The position numbers and the translations under genes are program-made. From contig JAIBCM010000002.1 of assembly GCA_019694135.1 (NCBI GenBank), positions 86,143-150,142 on the forward strand: 64,000 nt of DNA. The letters run 5' to 3'. The notes beneath the pieces are model-generated. The model worked only from the letters and a program-made list of their open reading frames with translations, did no database searches and had not been told where the DNA came from. This DNA comes from Verrucomicrobiia bacterium (GTDB lineage Bacteria > Verrucomicrobiota > Verrucomicrobiia > JADLBR01 > JAIBCM01). Shown here one piece after another: positions 61,309 through 64,000 of this stretch. The first letter of the stretch is position 1. The number at the start of each line of letters is the position of its first letter.

Positions 61309-62676
61309 TTATACTCCAATCTCTTTTTTAATAGGTTCTACTAAATTTTTTTCAAGTCGTGTTAATGTGGTTTCCTCAGCGCTTTCTATGAGTAATCGAA
61401 TTTTAAGTTCTGTTCCGGAGTAACGTAGAAGAATTCTTCCTTGAGAGCCAAGCTCTTTTTCTGCTTCTCGCAAAGCTTTTTGAACGTGAGGCATTTGTTC
61501 TAAAGGTTTTTTTTCTTTTACTTTGATGTTGATGAGTTTTTGCGGGAAACGGGTAAGAATTTTTTTCAGATCGTGCAAGGATTTTCCACTTTCTTTTATC
61601 AGTCGCAAAATCTGCAGGGCGCTAATGATGCCATCGCCCGTGGTAATATAATCGCGAAAAATGAGATGCCCGGAAGGTTCGCCGCCTAAGTTGCAATCAT
61701 TCTGAGTCATTGCTTCGATGACATAACGATCGCCAACGGCTGTGCGAATGATGTTTCCTCCATATTGAGCGAGGCATTGATCTAAGCCTAAGTTGCTCAT
61801 AACGGTGGTAACCAGTGTTTTGTTTTTTAACGCATTCTTTTGGAGTAAATCGATTGCAGCGATTGCTAAGATTTCGTCACCGTCTAAAATTTCACCTTTG
61901 TGATCACAAAAAATAACACGATCCGCATCGCCATCATGAGAAATGCCTACGTCCGATTGAGTTTCTTTAACGTAAGCTTGCAATTTTTCAGGGTAAGTGC
62001 TGCCACAATTTTCATTGATGTTGATGCCGGTAGGTTGAGCGTTGAAAACATGGATTTTTGCGCCCAACGACTGAAGAATTTCGGGAGAAGTTTGGTAGGC
62101 GGCACCGTGAGCGACATCCAGGGCGATGGTTAACCCTTGTAGAGAAAAATTTTTTGGCAAAGTTGATTGAGCAAACCGACAATAAAGGGAAGCGGCTTCT
62201 GAAATAGTATAAGTTTGACCCGGGATTGTTGAATTTGAAGTTGAAGTAGGTTGAAGTGTTTCTTGTTCCAGTTTCAGTTCTAAGGCATCGTCTAATTTAT
62301 AACCGTCATGACGAAAAAATTTAATGCCATTATCTTCATAGGAATTGTGTGAGGCAGTAATGGCAATCCCGCCGTCGGCTTTGAAATGAGGAACAAGATG
62401 AGCCACAGTAGAGGTGGGAACTACACCTAGCAAACCGACTTTTGCTCCTAAAGAAGTCAAGCCTTCAACAAGGGCTTGTTCGATTTGCAACCCCGATCGT
62501 CGTGTGTCGCGACCAATGAGAATATGAGGTGGCTGAGAGTTGCGGCGGAAAAGATGGGCAGTGGCACGGCCTAATTGGCAAATCAGTTCCTGCGTTAGCG
62601 GATATTGATCTGCCGGGCCGCGAATGCCGTCAGTGCCAAAAAGTTGTCTAGGGGGCGGGTGGGGCAGTGGTTTCAT
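61309..62676 (-). CDS. glmM: Phosphoglucosamine mutase
   Basis: Converts glucosamine-6-phosphate to glucosamine-1-phosphate for peptidoglycan and LPS precursors. It has 455 residues, in the normal range. The start has FGTDGIRGPADQYPLT, the phosphoserine loop GIAITASHNSYEDNG (Ser109), the metal-binding HDGDADRV, GGEPSGHLIF and the C-terminal phosphate loop RYSGTELKIR. Its start overlaps the preceding 56-codon ORF by 29 bases. The cdaA-x-glmM order matches a gene neighbourhood known from Firmicutes, where the complex couples c-di-AMP synthesis to cell-wall precursor synthesis. Confidence 0.94.
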   Translation of the reverse strand: MKPLPHPPPRQLFGTDGIRGPADQYPLTQELICQLGRATAHLFRRNSQPPHILIGRDTRRSGLQIEQALVEGLTSLGAKVGLLGVVPTSTVAHLVPHFKADGGIAITASHNSYEDNGIKFFRHDGYKLDDALELKLEQETLQPTSTSNSTIPGQTYTISEAASLYCRFAQSTLPKNFSLQGLTIALDVAHGAAYQTSPEILQSLGAKIHVFNAQPTGININENCGSTYPEKLQAYVKETQSDVGISHDGDADRVIFCDHKGEILDGDEILAIAAIDLLQKNALKNKTLVTTVMSNLGLDQCLAQYGGNIIRTAVGDRYVIEAMTQNDCNLGGEPSGHLIFRDYITTGDGIISALQILRLIKESGKSLHDLKKILTRFPQKLINIKVKEKKPLEQMPHVQKALREAEKELGSQGRILLRYSGTELKIRLLIESAEETTLTRLEKNLVEPIKKEIGV

Positions 62677-62818
62677 TGAGTTGTTGCAACGTGTAAAGTT
62701 GCCAGGCTTTTTGAAAAAAGTTAGGTTCTAATTGTGATTTCAAAAACCACCAAAAAGCGAGCGCAATTAAAATGCTTATTAGTTTCGCGCGACAGTTAAA
62801 GAAGAAGGAAGAGTTCAT
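62648..62818 (-). CDS. 56-residue membrane ORF in the cdaR position
   Basis: Reads from ATG 62818 to TAG 62648 (MNSSFFFNCRAK, then the hydrophobic LISILIALAFWWFLKSQL, then a short polar tail ending APPAP). The start overlaps the cdaA stop as ATGA, as expected for a translated operon gene, and its end overlaps glmM by 29 bases. In other bacteria the gene at this place encodes CdaR, a membrane protein with one N-terminal helix and several YbbR domains. Here only the anchor-like helix is present. It could be a reduced CdaR, an unrelated small membrane protein or a decayed gene. Confidence 0.55.
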   Translation of the reverse strand: MNSSFFFNCRAKLISILIALAFWWFLKSQLEPNFFQKAWQLYTLQQLNETTAPPAP

Positions 62819-63579
62819 GAATTTTTTCGTTCTAATAAAATATCCGTAATGCGTTGGCGTAATTGATCGGGATTCAAGGGGCGCTCTAAATTGCCTTTAT
62901 AACAAAGTGAAATGATGCCGGTTTCTTCCGAAACCACTACCACGATGGCATCGCATTCTTCGGATAAGCCAAGCGCAGCGCGATGGCGTAGGCCCAAGCT
63001 GCGATGCAATGCTTCTCGTTGAGTAACAGGAAGAATGCAAGCGGCCGCAACAATTTTATCATTTTCAATCCAGACACAACCGTCGTGGAGAGGAGTTTTG
63101 GGATAAAAAAGCGTTTCAATTAATTCTTCCGTGGCTGCGGCATTTAAGAGCACGCCGCTTTCTACCACACTTTGATTGGACATGGTGTGTTGGATGGCGA
63201 TTAAAGCGCCAATACGTTTTTCGCTCAGCGATTCGACTGCGCCAACAATTGCTTCAATGGTTGCGGTGCGATTGCGATTTCGTGAAAAAAAGTTTCCGAG
63301 CGATAAGCCTGCTAATCCTTGGCGAATTTCTTGTTGCAATAAAACCACGAGAAGAATAGGTAAAGAAGTCAGGAGAGTTTGAAAAAGTTGGTTGAGCACC
63401 ACGAGGTCTAACCATTTGGCAAAAATCCATAGCACGCTGATTACCAGGGCTAATCCACCGAGGACGGAAGCGCTACGGGTGCCATGAATGAGACGATAAA
63501 TGCCGTAAAACATGAGCGAGAGGATGGCGATTTCCAGCCACCAGCGCCAATATTGAAGCACGAAGTTAATCCAATTCAT
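62815..63579 (-). CDS. cdaA: Diadenylate cyclase CdaA
   Basis: Membrane-bound enzyme making cyclic di-AMP from two ATP. It is 254 residues long with three N-terminal membrane helices (about 15-30, 38-58, 62-80) and a DAC (DisA_N) domain (about 100-235). The active-site motif reads LHDGCVWI (Asp166-Gly167, with Cys168 where DGA is usual) and the second motif is GLRHRAALG (Arg198-His-Arg200). The DGC variant keeps the catalytic Asp. It overlaps folP by 14 bases upstream and the 56-codon ORF by 4 bases downstream. Confidence 0.92.
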   Translation of the reverse strand: MNWINFVLQYWRWWLEIAILSLMFYGIYRLIHGTRSASVLGGLALVISVLWIFAKWLDLVVLNQLFQTLLTSLPILLVVLLQQEIRQGLAGLSLGNFFSRNRNRTATIEAIVGAVESLSEKRIGALIAIQHTMSNQSVVESGVLLNAAATEELIETLFYPKTPLHDGCVWIENDKIVAAACILPVTQREALHRSLGLRHRAALGLSEECDAIVVVVSEETGIISLCYKGNLERPLNPDQLRQRITDILLERKNS

Positions 63580-64000
63580 GAGATGAGTTTTTTAATGCTG
63601 CGACCATTTTAACGATTTGTCGAGTGGGCGCAACCTCATGAGTGCGAATTATGCAGGCGCCTTGCCATAAAGCGAGCGTTTCCATTGCTAAAGTGGCGCC
63701 TAGTCGATCTTGAGGTAGAGTTTCTGTGATTTTGCCAACGAATGATTTTCGAGAAATGCCCACCATCAGCGGACGGTTGAAACGATGAAAATATTCAAGA
63801 TTTAAAAACAAAGTGCGATTGTGTTCCCAAGTTTTTCCAAATCCAAAACCGGGATCGATCACCACGTGCTCCAGATCAACTCCTGCTGTTTTGAGGTGTT
63901 GCAGTTGGGTTTCGAAGAAGTTTGAAATTTCATCCACGATATTCTGGTAGATGGGAGACTGTTGCATGGTTGCAGGGGTGCCTTGACTGTGCATGAGAAT
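63566..64000 (-). CDS. folP: Dihydropteroate synthase, C-terminal part (cut by window edge)
   Basis: Folate enzyme joining p-aminobenzoate to the pterin pyrophosphate. The frame is open through the window edge (Ile-Leu precedes MHSQGTPATMQ), so the start lies outside. The visible part has MHSQGTP, VVIDPGFGFGKTWEHN and PLMVGISRKSFVG, all family signatures, and ends with IRTHEVAPTRQIVKM containing the last conserved RxHxV-type segment. It overlaps cdaA by 14 bases, so folP, cdaA, the small ORF and glmM form a tight operon. Confidence 0.94.
   Translation of the reverse strand: MLMHSQGTPATMQQSPIYQNIVDEISNFFETQLQHLKTAGVDLEHVVIDPGFGFGKTWEHNRTLFLNLEYFHRFNRPLMVGISRKSFVGKITETLPQDRLGATLAMETLALWQGACIIRTHEVAPTRQIVKMVAALKNSSHELD

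Overview
The window reads as a chromosomal segment of a low-GC member of the Verrucomicrobiota. The 16S rRNA gene carries ACACCTACGGGTGGCAGC at 46030-46047, the variant targeted by the EUB338-III probe, and its 3' half has the usual verrucomicrobial signature. Genes use ATG, GTG and TTG starts, TGA is a normal stop, and many neighbours overlap by 4 bases (ATGA/GTGA). A more exact placement is not possible by eye.

Layout. 1-9.8 kb: end of an omega-aminotransferase, a CrtI-type phytoene desaturase, a BamE-like lipoprotein, tRNA-Ala(CGC), HU, hisS and aspS, then two exported beta-propeller proteins. 9.9-19.3 kb: tRNA-Leu(CAA), an unrecognised coiled-coil protein, tRNA-Arg(ACG), and a membrane-glycosylation block with four GT-C-like proteins (three clearly paralogous), a GtrA-like protein and an unknown membrane protein. 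19.4-37.0 kb: a catabolic island for nucleobases (beta-ureidopropionase, PreT, PreA, MmsA, dihydropyrimidinase, NCS1 permease) followed by PrpD, PrpB and PrpC. A secreted S1/P1 nuclease, a putative toxin/immunity pair and a GxxExxY gene inside long inverted repeats are interspersed. 37-45.2 kb: low-affinity iron permease-like protein, rarA, moaE, moaA, a 1244-residue repetitive coiled-coil protein and a GT4 glycosyltransferase. 45.3-51.4 kb: a complete rRNA operon, 16S - tRNA-Ala(TGC) - tRNA-Ile(GAT) - 23S - 5S, with processing stems, two boxA-like sites and a terminator. Helix 25 of the 23S gene holds an intervening sequence with a broken GIY-YIG gene. 51.5-60.2 kb: VOC protein, GNAT acetyltransferase, small membrane proteins, a solitary DNA methyltransferase, pta, adenine deaminase, a metzincin-like protease and tilS. 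60.2-64 kb, all on the minus strand: folP (cut by the window edge), cdaA, a 56-residue membrane ORF, glmM, a transaldolase-like gene and hisI.

How the genes fit together. The central island can be read as one route: extracellular nucleic acid is cut by the S1/P1 nuclease, pyrimidine bases enter through the NCS1 carrier, are reduced (PreTA), ring-opened (HydA) and decarbamoylated (beta-ureidopropionase). They are then transaminated (possibly by the aminotransferase at the left edge) and oxidised by MmsA to acetyl-CoA or propionyl-CoA. Propionyl-CoA from thymine would enter the methylcitrate cycle (PrpC, PrpD, PrpB). An aconitase for the hydration step is not in the window. Adenine deaminase adds purine salvage.

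Most unusual features: the 23S intervening sequence with its GIY-YIG remnant; the GxxExxY gene bounded by a perfect 28-bp inverted repeat that includes its own start codon, with a gene-less relative of that repeat at 60.2 kb; the TNT-like toxin candidate; the repeat-rich 1244-residue protein; and a minimal ORF in the slot that cdaR occupies in other bacteria.
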